Of a stretch of 6,187 nucleotides of DNA, positions 5,888 through 6,187 are shown piece by piece. Source of the stretch: Parachlamydia sp. (lineage in GTDB: Bacteria; Chlamydiota; Chlamydiia; Chlamydiales; Parachlamydiaceae). Positions within the stretch are counted from its first letter, which is position 1. The number at the start of each line of letters is the position of its first letter. The notes under the pieces are model-generated. The model made no database searches. It was not told the origin of the DNA and worked only from the letters and a program-made list of their open reading frames with translations. The stretch lies in contig JAJTHR010000321.1 of NCBI GenBank assembly GCA_021298935.1, forward strand, positions 1-6,187, written 5' to 3'. The position numbers and the translations under genes are program-made.

Positions 5888-5962
5888 AAATTATGGCGCT
5901 ATTGCTTGGCCAGTCTAATCAACTGAAAGATTCGCAATGGCCAAGCAATAGCGCCATAATTT
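5888..5962. repeat. Perfect 25-bp inverted repeat with 25-nt spacer
   Basis: The left arm 5888-5912 is the exact reverse complement of the right arm 5938-5962 (core ATGGCGCTATTGCTTGGCCA); the spacer is 5913-5937. It begins one base after the MepB stop codon. As RNA it would form a very stable hairpin and could act as a 3' stabiliser or weak terminator, but there is no T-run and the loop is long for a Rho-independent terminator. The arms could also be the two ends of a tiny or internally deleted mobile element. No second copy lies in the window. Confidence 0.85.
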
Positions 5963-5977
5963 CTCAAGGAAAATTTT

Positions 5978-6094
5978 TTATACTGCAACTTCTGTTCGAT
6001 ATCTGGCACGTACAATACTTGCTAAGTTCAATGGCTTGTCGTTACCCACAATTTTCTTGAAAACGAGATCTAGAAGAATGTAAGTTCTCTTCCC
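5978..6094 (-). pseudogene. Possible C-terminal coding remnant, unidentified
   Basis: The - strand frame from 6094 down to a stop at 5978-5980 gives 38 residues without a stop or ATG, including FKKIVGNDKPLNLASIVRAR and ending RYRTEVAV. The composition looks protein-like rather than random, but I do not recognise a family. It lies between the palindrome and the transposase start, so it may be a gene end left by IS insertion or just chance. Confidence 0.2.
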
Positions 6095-6096
6095 TT

Positions 6097-6107
6097 AAAA
6101 GGAGGAG
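6097..6107 (+). promoter_or_regulatory. Strong Shine-Dalgarno of the transposase gene
   Basis: AAAAGGAGGAG lies 4 nt before ATG 6112 (about 5-8 nt from the GGAGG core). It is the strongest ribosome binding site in the window and fixes the transposase start. Confidence 0.75.
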
Positions 6108-6111
6108 AATA

Positions 6112-6187
6112 ATGAACAGGGAATGGATTGAAAAACAATGGCAGGGAGCAGAGCTCGGTGATAAGCGCCTTACCAAAAGAGCGGTCA
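6112..6187 (+). CDS. IS4-family (Tn5/IS50-type) transposase, N-terminus only
   Basis: The 25 complete codons before the window ends read MNREWIEKQWQGAELGDKRL then TKRAV. The signature W-x(5)-[F/W]-x-x-A-x-L-G-D-K-R-L-x-K-R is the start of the Tn5-type transposase DNA-binding domain, which recognises the IS ends. The DDE catalytic core lies outside the window, so intactness cannot be judged. It has a strong Shine-Dalgarno and is co-directional with the upstream operon. The left IS end should lie between the palindrome and here, but I could not identify it. Confidence 0.8.
   Translation, partial: MNREWIEKQWQGAELGDKRLTKRAV

Noticed and set aside
5888..5962. Rho-independent terminator for the operon
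   Set aside because: The stem is perfect, but the loop is 25 nt and no T-run follows on either strand, so it is listed only as an inverted repeat.

Overview
The window is moderately AT-rich bacterial DNA with two parts: a left third (about 1-1670) built of broken genes and mobile-element debris, and an intact three-gene unit on the + strand (1670-5886). It ends in a palindrome and the start of an insertion sequence. The mix of group II intron, IS3, IS4/Tn5-type and MITE-like pieces beside a bacterial SNF2 helicase/SWIM pair suggests an IS-rich genome. An amoeba-associated bacterium (Parachlamydia-like or Legionella-like) is a guess from general gene flavour, not something the sequence proves.

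Left part. A SAM-dependent methyltransferase enters from the left edge and is cut at 354 by a 160-bp MITE-like element (355-514). Next comes the C-terminal tail of a group II intron maturase with an amber codon, then the intron's domain V (690-723) and a domain VI-like hairpin (to about 763). Directly against that intron end is an internal piece of a second, different group II intron reverse transcriptase (764 to about 867). This is what an intron inserted into another intron's RT gene would leave. A gene-poor stretch (901-1143) carries two hairpins, one a good Rho-independent terminator (1092-1114). An IS3-family transposase tail on the - strand (1165-1257) with its probable terminal inverted repeat follows. 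It is cut by the second copy of the same 160-bp element (1259-1418), 97.5% identical to the first.

Central operon. A 903-aa SNF2-family ATPase/helicase (1670-4381) is followed after 16 bp by a 337-aa protein with a SWIM zinc finger and a C-terminal XRE-like helix-turn-helix (4398-5411). That gene is followed by, or in its original form overlapped, a MepB-family gene (5425-5886). The helicase and SWIM proteins are a recurrent bacterial pair and probably act together on DNA or nucleoprotein. The MepB gene looks damaged or altered at both ends: an ATGA-overlapping ATG is separated from the body by a one-base frame break at an A-run, and the C-terminus stops short at a palindrome.

Right end. A perfect 25-bp inverted repeat with a 25-nt spacer (5888-5962) is followed by a short non-coding or decayed stretch. 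A Tn5/IS4-type transposase then starts at 6112 with a strong Shine-Dalgarno and runs off the window.

The most interesting signals are the paired MITEs with 3-bp TWA target duplications, the nested group II intron relic, and the homopolymer frame break at the start of the MepB gene. I see no convincing wholly new system.
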